A DNA stretch of 64,000 nucleotides from positions 317,992-381,991 of the forward strand of contig NMRA01000055.1 in the NCBI GenBank assembly GCA_002633005.1. The letters are read 5' to 3'. Shown here one piece after another: positions 12,302 through 24,265 of this stretch. A program made the translations under genes and the position numbers. Source of the DNA: Phoronis australis (taxonomy: Eukaryota > Phoronida > Phoronidae). Under the pieces are notes generated by a model. It was not told where the DNA came from. It searched no databases and saw nothing but the letters and a program-made list of their open reading frames with translations. Position 1 is the first letter of the stretch, and each line of letters begins with the position of its first letter.

Positions 12302-13922
12302 GAGGGTCGTGTTAACCTTAGGGCACGTGCCCGGGGCACCCCGCGGCCGCTCACCATCACCAAAAATTAAAGCTAAAACTTTTAAGTACATGATTAGACA
12401 ATGCCATATAATTATAAATTGATCCAACATAGGCAATACGATCGGCCGCCAGCCGCGAAGCGGTGGGGCGATGTTCCTGTTCTGGGAACGCTCAACTCAT
12501 GATTGATAAAATAAAATGTAGTAAACATTATGTCAGAAAACAAATACTCTAGAATAATAGACCGAATACAAATATAGTGACAAAACCACGATAAGTTGTC
12601 TTTCAGTATTTTGTCATAAATATGCAAATTGTGTGGGTCAATTGTTCAAAATAAGTTACGACATTGTCGCAAAAAACAACGGGCGTTTTAGTTCGTGGAC
12701 AAGTAAATTACGTTAGTTGGAAAACTGACCTGAGTCAAGCTCCATGTCCTGAGTTTCATGAACTTGGTCGGAAAATATAACTGTCAGCGACCACTCCTAA
12801 ACTTAGTATTTTTTCTTAGAATAAATGTATTATTCCGGATATTGGCGCACGGGCCTAAATAAGTGCGTATCTGTTAAAATATGCATGATGTAGGCGTGGA
12901 CTCAAGTGTGTTCGAGAAAAAATATATCCTGTTATCAACGTAATTAAGCGTTATCACGGCACATCGTTCTCTTGTGTTGTTCACCTCCAGAATAGTGTAA
13001 GCGAGATAGCACAGCTCGTTACTGTGTAACAAGGAAACCCATGGATTTCTATCATATCACGGCGTGTGGTGTTCTCGATTTTTGTTCTTTTCATCGTTGC
13101 ACAAATCTTTCATCCCCCGCCACAAAATGTGCACAAATAATGATATTTTTTCGAGGTAAAACTAACAATTGAGTTTTTTGAAAAGGAAAGATGGTTTTTC
13201 ATTTGTCCATAGAACTTAGTGCAACGAAAACTATTATGAAAACGCCCGAATATTCCCGCCAAAGAATCGCGGTTGGTTGCTTCATCGTATTTTCAACGAC
13301 GGGAATTAGCATTATATGAAGAATTGTTCTGCCTGCTAGCAAAGAAATATCTCCGTTAGACACAGAAAGTGGTCTGGTAGGGGGCAATATACTTCTACGA
13401 GAGGGGACTAGCGTACAAGAACACACGGGCATTGAACACTAGGTGCCTTCAGTATTCTACAGTTCTTTGTACTTAGTGTTCGGTCGCAATTTCAGCACTA
13501 CCCAGCTCATGTCCTCTTTTATAGAAAACATTACTTTCAAGAATGTCATGTCTGGGTACAAGGGAGAAACTTTGCACCACATGGGCAAGAGTGGAATATG
13601 GAATTGTATTTCCTAATCTTAAGATAGCCATAGTATGTCTCCCACAATTATGAAATCCATTACCAAAGGTGACAGGTCATTTCCAGTGCTCGCTAAACAA
13701 AAAAAATCAAATTCATTCGTCTTGTCCCAAGATTAGCGGTTTAGTGTAAGGCATATTTTTTTACTCGGAAATAAATCAAATGTTTGTTGCACTACTTTGA
13801 AGCCAAGTTGTCTGAAATGTCAGTATTAATCTTTCAGCATCTAACAGAATTAGTTAAATCAGAAGCCACGAATCCAACCACTTTTTGTGCCCGGGGTACC
13901 ACTATAAGTTAACACGGCCCTG
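12302..13922. mobile_element. Possible TIR-bounded DNA transposon relic (hAT-like ends)
   Basis: The left end reads GAGGGTCGTGTTAACCTTA and continues to GTGCCCGGGGCACC. The reverse complement of the right end reads CAGGGCCGTGTTAACTTA and continues to TACCCCGGGCAC. The AGGGYCGTGTTAAC core plus a GC-rich CCCGGG block in both ends suggests inverted terminal repeats about 35-40 bp long, 1.6 kb apart. CAGGG starts are typical of hAT elements. No clear 8-bp target duplication remains and no transposase is visible inside. Confidence 0.4.
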
Positions 13923-16900
13923 ATTGCTTATGCGAAAATACGAATAACAACGTTATTAACTAAATGATAATACTAAACCAGATGCCAAACGACGCCTGGA
14001 GGATTGCGTGAAAAGTCACCAGAGCACTCGTAAATACCTTGAGAAATGCACGAAAACGTAGAATCAACATTTTCACCGACGTGATGAAAGCACAATTTGA
14101 ATGACCTACGCGTCACCTATTGTGAAGCATACATACTAATTGCGTTAACGACCTTGTTGATCAAAACGAGACTGCAAATCTGGAGAAGGGAAGGTATTGG
14201 CATTGAAATATGCAGTGGAGGATGGTTTTCAGGGTGCTGCTATGACAACAAACACGTAGATCAAGCAGGTGAGCTTTAAAAAACAAAAATGTATTGTAAG
14301 AGATTATACGGCATATTTTAGAAAAACAAAGCTCTAACAATTAACAAAATATTTCAGGATTTTCTTTTCAGTCTTCTCCAGTTATTTTTGGAGACATATT
14401 TTGTATCTAAGGGACACTAACAACACCACCTCTAGCACTGAAGATGATTATCACAGCAGCAGAAATTAAAACAATAACAGTGAAGTGAATAGTTCGTAGT
14501 TATTAAATATATCTAAGTAGATACAGATACTTATTGGGGAAGAGTGTGTTCATAGCGACAAATCCTAGGCGAGAATGTAAAACGTATAATGCAAAAAGTA
14601 GGGTAAACGGTTTCAACTGTTTGTTTAGTTATACGTTACGACACTGCGTCTTGGACGTCTTTTTCATGTTTCAGTCTGAACATTTTAATTTTTACTTTTC
14701 CTTTAATGGATTCTTTGGCATCAGCTCCACTCACAAGACGCTGGTTTGTAGCTGTATCTACTCTGACGTATTAATATAACAATAAATAGGTGAAAAAATA
14801 AAATTTTGTTCAATTGCTTTGAAATTTGGTCTTCGTGAATCCTTGCTCTATAATAAACCTATTAAAAATGTCACGTGAAAACGGACTAAGGTTAGTCTTC
14901 ATCTGAATCTTCAAATGTTTACTACACTGTTTTTATTGTTCTGAGAAGAAGGCACAACTGGCGTGACGGTACTCCGTGGCTTTTTGACAGATTGTCAATT
15001 TAGGGTACACACCTTTAAACGATGCAGTGTTCTGTTGTCAAAACATCAACTTCTTCACAGGCGTATTTTCTCGTCCAAAGCAACAACATCGCGTTCAAAT
15101 CCTTCGTTAGAGTTGATTTGGTTACAACAAACCGCCTGAAGTTCCCCTGACGGCCATACTGCCTTGGCGACTGAAACTATCTCACAAGGAACATAATGGA
15201 GCTGATCTGAAGGGCTAACAACCTGTCAACTTTTATTCTAGAAATCATGTTTAATCCGAGTCAAGAATAGAAGCCACTCGACAACATTTAGAACTGTAGT
15301 ATTTTCAAACCACCAAAACTTAAACGAAACACGACCCTCCTCAGTAGAGTCCGTTTGCAAAGTTTTAAGAGAAGGAACTCCTTCGTTGGGCAATTTTGTA
15401 GGAAAATGCACTCTTTTACCGGAAAGGTAGTCGTGAAAAAATCCACCCATTTGAGCGAGACGTCCCGCACATGCCACCCAACACCTGGGTACCGTCAATG
15501 GCAAGTTTTTGAAACGGTACGGAAACAGAGGGATGGTTCACTTTTCGTACCTGAAATACACAAATCCCTTCAAATGTTTGATACATTCAGAAAATAAAGG
15601 AGGATACTGTCTTTGGCGTACGATAATTCTGCATGCTCTGGGTCGCATGTCTTGGGAATGTTTTCGGCAGCTAAATGGCTCAGACGTGATCAAATGTTAT
15701 CCAAACACTGCACAACTAAGGTCAAAATCTTTATGTCGCCATTTCCAGATTTCACTAGATGCCTTTCGTCGGCTGGACTTTCAAAGCAAACATTCAGCGG
15801 TGTCTCTGTCAAAGAGCATATCCACTCACTACACTGAAACTATACGGAACTCTCTAGTGAAATCTCGTTGGAAGACTGGTCATCGTTGCCTGGCAGTTTT
15901 TTAAAACAGCGACTCTGACTTAAAAGTTTTTCTATAGCGGTAACAGAACCCCTTTTGGGCCTAAAGCGCCATCTTTGAAACATCTATTTCTGTCTGCATT
16001 AGTTCTACATTTCATTTTTAATACGGCAAGCTAACATCCCGAATTTTACACGAAAGTTCACTGGTTGCTTTTGAGCCGGCCGATTCGCTGTCGCGAATTT
16101 GATTTTTCTCAGGGATTTTGACGTGACCTTATTTCCGCTGCATATGCAGCTTGCTTGGGGTTGATAAAACACGTTTTTGGTCATTTCGACAAGTCCCTGC
16201 CACTGCCAACCAAAAGACAATAAAACGCACATCAGCCAAAGTGCAAGTTAATAACCGACTGTTTCAAAACACGGACATTGTACCTCAAAAATAGAGACAG
16301 CAAGCAGAACAAAAGCCATAAAGCGCCATCTAATGGGCGCCACCAACCTAGTGCCCCACAAATCAACGGACAAGGGACCTCTGATACTAAAAATAGACGG
16401 CTGCAAAAATTCAAAACACGTCTCAACGTGTCCATCAGTCAAACCAGAAATTTTCTTAAGACACACGTGTGTTAATCACTGCAACCAGTGGATGGCGTTT
16501 CACGCATCATGTGACTTTTCCAGCACGTCAAGTGTAAGACGACCACTTACGAAACTATTCCTTTGTCGTATCTGTTCGACATCGCAACGGCCATCTCCAG
16601 CGAAATTATTTTTGACTACAAAATAAAACTCGGCACTACTTTGGATAACCATCTGGGTACTTCCAATTATGGCTGGCGGCCATTTTTACCTCTGTTAATT
16701 ATTTGCGAATGGAAGTCGTGTATCAACTGAGGGCAAGTCGATATCTGTTGCGATTTTGGGAATTATCCAGAAGTCGGTGAAATTTATTCGCCAAACTTTC
16801 ACCTGTATTTCAGGAAAGTGTGTGAAAGATGCTCAAGGACTAGAGGTTATACAGGATCGTTTGTAACTCAAGTTTGAACACAGAGACAGCTGAGCGAGGT

Positions 16901-19900
16901 AAGTGTTTATATCCTCACGTATACAACTGGCCGAGTAACGTCAACAAATGCTGCTGAACTTTCCGTAGTGATTGGTTCCACTCTTTTGTGTGCTACAAAC
17001 TTTTGTAGTAAGAGATGCGTTACCGCTTCGTTTATTTATGCTAGAACTACGTTACATGATGCGCACCTCCGTTCTAGGGTTAGGGCTGTCGACCATGTAG
17101 TCTACAGTTCCCCTGCGTTTCCAAACACAAAGGTAGGCCTACTGTATCCACACCCCATCACCAGAAATTTCACCCAAGGTATAATATAAATTATCAATTA
17201 CAATAGTACAAGGGTATTCTCATAATAATTTGTTTCGATTTATTCGCTTGTCAATGTCCAACGTGAACTGCTCAGGAACAAATTTCGTTGTGGTCTAGCG
17301 ATAACAAGGCACAAAATAATTACAATACGTAAGGTTTAAAGCTCGTTTAGATACAGAGAAAGTCTTCTACAACTCAGTTAAGTTGGGTGTTTTGGAATGC
17401 GATGAGCGAAATATGGATTATTCTGTTTCCTTTGCGTTTGGTGCAAGTAAAAACCAGCAATACACGGGAGGAAATTCAGAGTTTTATTGGTTGGTTGGAA
17501 AGAGGAATTAATAGATTGTGAGCAGCATCGTATGGTGTGGTCGACTGGCATTTAAAATGACTGTAGCAACTGGTTAATGAGCAGTGATAGTTCAGGATAG
17601 CCTTGGCAAGAAAGCAATTCCCCGAACTGAGCTGATGGTCTTCTTCAAATGTTAATTATTGGCTCGGCTGGATGGGTGCGTTCTAGGTGTTCAGTTTTGT
17701 TTTGAAGATGATTTTAGGAAATAGTTGGCGTAAATTGGCTCGGGAACGTGTGTCTGGTCTGGTTTGATGTTAATGGTTCTGACGCAAAAGAAAAATAGGA
17801 GGAACGGGGAAATAAGGTATATGTGAGCCTACGTTTGCCTACAATAGATGATGTTCAGAAGTATGTCGATGTCTACAAATCCCATAGCATAACATTTAAT
17901 TTAATTCAGTCCTGTTACTTTTTTCTCTTATCATTTAGCAACAGTATTACCTATATATCAATCAGCACAGGTTGAACATTGATTGAACATAGAGAACAGT
18001 ACAGTCCTTAGATGTCTATGAGGACACAGTAGAATGATCAGGTGCATCGTCTTCTTGCCAGTGTTGTTTCAACTAACACCCAGGGCAGCTACGTCTTGGT
18101 TACGTGTTGCGACTTAACGAATTAAGTTCAGAATGAGCAATTGACATTAGTCGAAGACTACTCTGAGCACTGCTGGGTAAGATCACGGGTTAGCACGCTA
18201 AAAATCAACTGTTTTCTGCAGTGAGCATTAATTATCCAGTTCGAACGAGTTCTAAGAAAGCTATTGTGCGCAACAGTGTAGACACAGCTTGTTGAGTGTT
18301 ATTTTTTGCCACTCTACAACTGGTTTCTCTTTTCAGCCCGTAAATTATACATTTTACCCAACTCGAAATATTGGGATAACAATTTTACTTTCATTGCAGG
18401 TTATCATGCAGTGTTCATACCTGTATTATAGTAATCATAACCAGTTAGCATGAAAACAAGTCGCAGAATGGGTTTCTATTTTATTTTGCTACACACAGGC
18501 ATAAAACAAGTGATAACCCTGTAAGAAACTTAGCTACACTTCAGTATGGGCAGTGAAACCACTGATAATAACTTTTATGAAAGTTATTTGTTGAATCAAA
18601 TTTGATACAATACAATACTAGCAAGCTCGGCCAAAGATTACCATCAGAAAGGGCCAGTACTAATTAGTTATTACCTTTTATGGCATCTGAGGTCGCTTGC
18701 TCCTAACTACACAGTAGTCAAATGTCGCTCCCGGCATGAGACATCGAAAATATCAAATAAACGCACTGGCTATATGTGAGCCATATCAAATGTAATTCAA
18801 GTCAAAATATAAATAAACAGGACAAAGACGAGTGAACCATTAGGAAACCGAACATTTGTTTTTCCTTGTTGTTTCCTTTTCACTGAAAGTAACATGAATA
18901 CTCTTGGCAGACGGGATCAGCGGGACTAGATGTATGTGAAGCCCAGTATTACAACTTCATTTGTGAAACGTCACGTTTATAGTGAACAAACGAAAAATAT
19001 TCGACACATGAAATCATGTTTTTTATAATGGTTTCCATTCACACACGCATTCATTGATGAAAGGTCGTCTTAAAAACTTGGCATAATTTGCCTTGGAATG
19101 GACGTTTTGTGCTATTCTCCAACATATATAAAAAAGAAGATAAAACGCGCACATTTGTTAACCTTAAAATGTCGCTGGACGTTGCTAAGTGATGTTGTAA
19201 AAGGCCTACACTGTTCGTGAGGATTTTCGTATTCAATTTAGTATTAACACTTTAAACAAAAAATCTGTTACTGCCCGAGATGAAGAATCCACGACATCTA
19301 AATCAATTAGAACGTTTTCTTATAGTTTCTACTCGTTGCTAACGCTTGTAGAAACGGAAAAGTTGAAATGAGTTACAGATGAAAAGACGGCGGACGTTGA
19401 CAGATGAACCACGCACAACTGCATAGCATAGACACATTAGAATGCCACAGACACAAGCCTGAGGAATGGTGCGATTGGAAAACTGCGACAAGCTCAGCGG
19501 GATCTACCCCTAAATGCAATAGCAGATCCGGCGTATAAGTTCGTCACAAACAATGGGAAAAATAAACAGTGCGGGGATACTTGGCTAAGTTCAAAGAGAC
19601 AACTTCGACGTTTATAATCAAAACAAACTTCAGTTTCCTAGTTCTCACGAGTGGATAGAAACAAGTGCAGCAGGCGTTCTCGTAGTAGTCATGACCCCGA
19701 CTGTTGTACATGCATAGTCACGATGAAGCGAGTAGTGGAACCTGGAACAACCCCCTAACGGCGTGTTGGAGAACAATGCATATAGCATATCTGAATGTTT
19801 CACATGAATCCGAGCAGCCATTTCTCAAATATGATGTTCCAAAGTTGGCTTGAAATTTGGACATTTATCGAGGGTCCTGCTTAACCTTTTATACCAGACA

Positions 19901-21435
19901 ATCGGTGAATCTTCCCACATGTCGGGACATTCGATGAGTGCTGAGAACAATCCCATTAGGCGCACAACCCGACGGAGCAGTGATTTATAAACAGATCGGA
20001 CATGGTCCTATCAACCATAAGAGATGTCTCAAATCTTCACGAACAAAGACAGAAAGTTACACGACATTGACTGGCCTTTGTCTTAGTTTATGCTCCTGTA
20101 ACGTTTTAGACCTAAATGTTACACTCGCACCAGATGAGCGACACATGTAAACATTCTCGACCCAGTGCCTAATTGGTTTAGATGTGATTTATTGTTACAG
20201 AAGCGAGCTAATACCCAAGTATTTCCATTAACTATCTGTCAAGAGACTCGCAGAGCAAGAATTTAAAGCCAGGCCTTGAACATATATGAGTTTTTTCCCA
20301 ACAAACCTCGGGCATAAAAAAATTGCTTTATGAAGTTACAGCCCAAAAGTTAAGAAAATTCCAGTTTCAATTTTCTCTGGCCAATATTCCTTCATCTCAA
20401 GCACCATTATTGTCATTATCATTATTATTCAAACACGTAAAAATGTGATGTATATGTCCCGATATTAAATTTACAAATTTCAAAGAAATTACGTTGAGAA
20501 CAAATGAAAAACAGTTAGCATTGGTTTGATGAAGCTGTGAGTGAATATGGCTCATCTATGATTTCAAGCTATGTAGTGCGCTGTAATACTGCATATTTCG
20601 CCACCGTAACTTCCTGTAACTCATCTCTATTCCCGCCATAAAATCAACCTAGAACAGCTCTCAGTCAGCCACGGACAGTAGCGGGAATGTGCTTGTTTTC
20701 CGTGTAAACAAAACAGTACCTTAAAAACCAATAAAATAGAAACTTCATATGGGCTGAGGCGAAGGTCACGCTTAATCATTTGTCAAGTTATGGCTGCGGA
20801 TATCATTAACGAATCATTCCCTTACACTGCCTCAAGTCTAATGCAATGCTTCCAATAAAATACATTCTCTAAGGAAGATCCTCGGATTCCATCGTACGCG
20901 TGAGAATTTGTCTGGCGGGTACATCAAGCGTGTAATGGGAAAACAAACCGTAGCCTTCAATCGTCACTGAAGTAGCATTTTGACAGTGTTTGGAAACTTG
21001 GTGTTATCTCATGTCCTAAGCCTTAGGCCTCCACACAACGGGCTCTATAGGTGGTCACGGGTGTCTGTGTTGTTTCAACATAGCTGATTGATAGTGAGCG
21101 AGACTTGCGAGACATAAAAAGATGGACACTCAAAGGTCAAACGCCATCGAATTAATCAATTGTAAAGACTTAAATATTTAGTTTCTCAACTACTTCAATA
21201 GTCGGTAGCCGACTGGTGCTCAGGACAGAGTTGTCAAAATTCATGACAAATTTGCAACACCACGTCAGTACGCTGATGATGCGAATCCAAGTGCACCAAC
21301 CACTGATATTTAGGATCTTGGTTATGAAGATGCTGACGAAAGGTAGTTCAAAAGTGACACAACTTGCTAATCAGCTTTCTCGAGTGCCAGACCCGGTTAT
21401 CTAAACCTCTGACGTGGGATGAAAAATGAGCATTC
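13923..21435. other. Non-coding flank, no gene recognised
   Basis: Short open frames only. A CTF-like CCATTAGATGGCGC (minus strand, 16323-16336) is one mismatch from the CTCF core. A splice-like segment at 16813-16898 is bounded by TTTCAG and GTAAGT but has stops in all three frames. Confidence 0.55.
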
Positions 21436-21591
21436 AAGGGCGGATCCAGGATTTTGAGTTGGGGGGAGGGCAGAGTATTAGCCACGATTTTGCCCGTCAG
21501 ACATTCGCATTCGCGAACTACCAAATGGAATCTAGGATAATTTTAGGGAGGGGACCATGGCCCCCTTGCCCCCCCTCTAAATACTCCACTG
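21436..21591 (+). mobile_element. Short MITE, GGGCGGATCCAGG family, copy 1
   Basis: Starts AAGGGCGGATCCAGG, continues through a G-run and an AGGGCAGAGTATTAGCCA block, and ends in a C-rich tract followed by CTAAATACTCCACTGG. It is clearly homologous to the copy at 28079-28222 in the same orientation. G-rich left and C-rich right ends are imperfect inverted repeats, as in non-autonomous DNA elements. It is followed by a short (TATTG)n run. Confidence 0.7.
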
Positions 21592-22387
21592 GTATTGTAT
21601 TGTATTGTATTGAGTACACCCATCTATATTCGTTACAGGAAACGCATGAATATCGCAATGAACTTTATGGCCGTCAAAAAGTAATGTCGGCCCATTAATG
21701 AAGTAAAAAATTGGTCTCACATTGTTCCTCACTCAGATTAGAAATGATCTCTAGACTTGAGAACTCATAAATCTTTATTACTTCATACAGGGACCAATAA
21801 TTTGCTTGACATGGCCGGCTTGGTTTTCATTCGTCAATTAGATAGCCGTTTGGGGAATTCTCGGCGTTGCATTGTACAAATTTCAATTCAAATAAAGGAA
21901 AACATACCAAGGCGTTGGTTAAAAAGTGCACCAAACAATCTATGATAACACAGACAGTAAGTTTCAGATCTTGGATCTGGGGCCATGACTCTCCGAACTC
22001 ACTCAGTGTCGAAACTTAACTAAGCACGCTCCATTATTATAGCACAAACTTGTAATTGGACTCAAAGCGTGACATTTCATTAGTCAATTGTCGAGTAGAG
22101 AGATCAGATCCCGGGCTCTGGGGCCCACTCCCCTAATGTTTTTTGTGTGCGTTCTTGCCTAGGGTTATAACTATATTACGGAACTTTTTAAATGCGTTCC
22201 ACAATGGGATATAAGTCGACTTGTGTATAGATTTTGAAGCAATTCATCGGTTAAATAGATAAATTCGCGTAGTTAAGTAAAAATGGCGTACGTCTCAAAA
22301 AATTCTTTGCTTCATATTTTCAGAAAAGATAAAGCTAAGTCAACATATTGATTATGCGCCCACAAAAAATCTGAGGTCACATATAAT

Positions 22388-23300
22388 CAGCATCCCGTCC
22401 GTCCGTAGATTTTCTCAAAAACCGTTTGACCAGATGATGAAATTTAGCACAGAGTGATGTGGCGGTTTTTCAATGGATTCGACTACCGTGGCACCCCCTA
22501 TTGGCCCTTTTAGTTTTTGACAAATTCATTGTCCGTCAATTTTCGACGAAACTACTGTGCGAAATTTGTTGAAACTTGACGCAGAATTTCTTCGGTGGAA
22601 ATGCGCCACCACCAGTCTATCTAGAGACGGGTTTGACTGTTTCGGCAACCCCTCCAGTTGACCGTTTTAGCTTTCAACAAGAAATTCCTTGTCAATCAGT
22701 TTTTGTCAGAACGACGAATTTTGCCGAAACTTGACGCAGAGGTATGTGATGAAAATGCCCTGGTATCAGTCGATTTTCAGACGAATTCGACTACCGTGAC
22801 ACCCTCTGTTGACGATTTAGTTCTCGACAAGAAATCCTTGTCCTTAAATTATTGTCTTAAGAGCTTGGTTTTGATGAAACTTGACATAAGTATTTATGGC
22901 TTAGACGTGTCGACACCAGTCGACTTAAATACCGTGGCACCCCCTGTAGGCCATCTTAGTTTACGACAAGTTTTTCGTTGTTTGTCAAAACAGTTCGGCA
23001 GATTTTGATGAAACTTGGCAGAGATGTATGGCGGGGATGCGCCGACAAGCTGATTTTTGTAGATTTGACCACACCCTCTGTAGGTCATTTTATTTTTCGG
23101 CAGGATTTTCCTTGTCCGTTGATTTTTCAGTCAAAGATATAATGATGGGTATGTGTTGGCAGCAGATGCCATGGGTTTGTGCGAATTTGTCAATTCCTGC
23201 AATTCTTGTTGGCGATTTTATTTTTTTAAGATATTGCTTGTCCGTAGAATATTATCAAAACTGCTTGACAAATTTTGATGAAACTTGACACAAGCTTTTA
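22388..23300. repeat. Degenerate ~130-155 bp satellite, about six units
   Basis: Recurring blocks in fixed order: an ACACCCTCTGTTGGCC-like core, TTTTAGTTTTCGACAAGA, CCTTGTCCGTTGAT, GATGAAACTTGACACAGA and GCGCCGACACCAGTCGA. Cores fall near 22488, 22644, 22796, 22934, 23067 and 23198, spaced 156, 152, 138, 133 and 131 bp. Divergence between units is high, so the array is old. The open frames inside are by-products. Confidence 0.85.
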
Positions 23301-23759
23301 CTGATGCTCATCAACAATCATCAACGCTAATTACCCTTCCGTTCCTTAACTGGCCAATTCATGACAATAGTTGGAACTATTAAATGCAAAATAAAAAAGA
23401 ACTGCATATCGTGCCAAATGAAGCAGTCAGATGAATTAATTTTATAATACTATTGTACTTAAATGTTTACCAGAACATATCTTTATTAGTAATTCTCTCT
23501 TGACCAATTGGTATTACTATCATTGACTCCAACAACTTTCCTTTTTCCCTCCTCGCTTTTTCTTTTTCTTCACGCGTTTTTGTTCAGTTTCAGACTTGGC
23601 TAATTTCAATGTATTGCCGATGTTGTTGTTTCTCTCTTTTTTGCCACGTAGCATAATTTCCATGAATTATATGTAAGCCCAGATATAATTGTCTACTTTC
23701 TGGGTTATTTGTACTATTTCATACGATTTTGTTACTTGATACAAGTATTTTTGACTGCC

Positions 23760-23960
23760 TGATTGATGATTGGGATGCGCCGACACCAGTTGATTAACAG
23801 ACAGATCAGATTACCGTTCCACTCCCTGTTGGACATTTTAATTTTTGGTAAAAAAAACTGCTTGTCCATTGATTATTGACAAAATGGCTCGACAGATTTT
23901 TGATAGACTTGCGAGAGAGGTGTATGTCAGGATACGCCAGCACCAGTCGTTTTCCAGCTT
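23760..23960. repeat. Detached unit of the 22.4-kb satellite
   Basis: GGATGCGCCGACACCAGTTGA, a CACTCCCTGTTGGAC core, CTTGTCCATTGAT and a GATAGACTTGCGAGAGAGGT block repeat the order of the 22388-23300 array, about 460 bp beyond its end. Confidence 0.75.
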
Positions 23961-24205
23961 TAACCAAATTTTTTTAATTATATATATTACGTCACGATAG
24001 CAAACAGCCCCTAGAAGCATACCGTTTGCGGTAGAGTCGTAGGCGCATTTCAAGGATTTGCGGTGCTCTTGTTAATACTCAAGTCTGTAGCTTGCGAGAG
24101 GTTTTGCGTAAGTTTTTTTGCTTCAGAATTTTAGTAGAACATTATTTATCGCAAAATTCTCGGTTTACGTAAAAATGTACGCAAATTCTTAGCTACGCAA
24201 TCTTG

Positions 24206-24265
24206 TAGAACGGGTACATGGTCTTTAGAACGGGTTCATGGTCTTTAGAACGGGTCCATGGTCTT
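24206..24265. repeat. 20-bp tandem triplet
   Basis: Three 20-mers TAGAACGGGTNCATGGTCTT in a row. Only position 11 varies (A, T, C). Confidence 0.95.

Noticed and set aside
22658-23008. 116-codon frame
   Set aside because: It lies wholly in the degenerate satellite and crosses unit boundaries without a repeating protein pattern.
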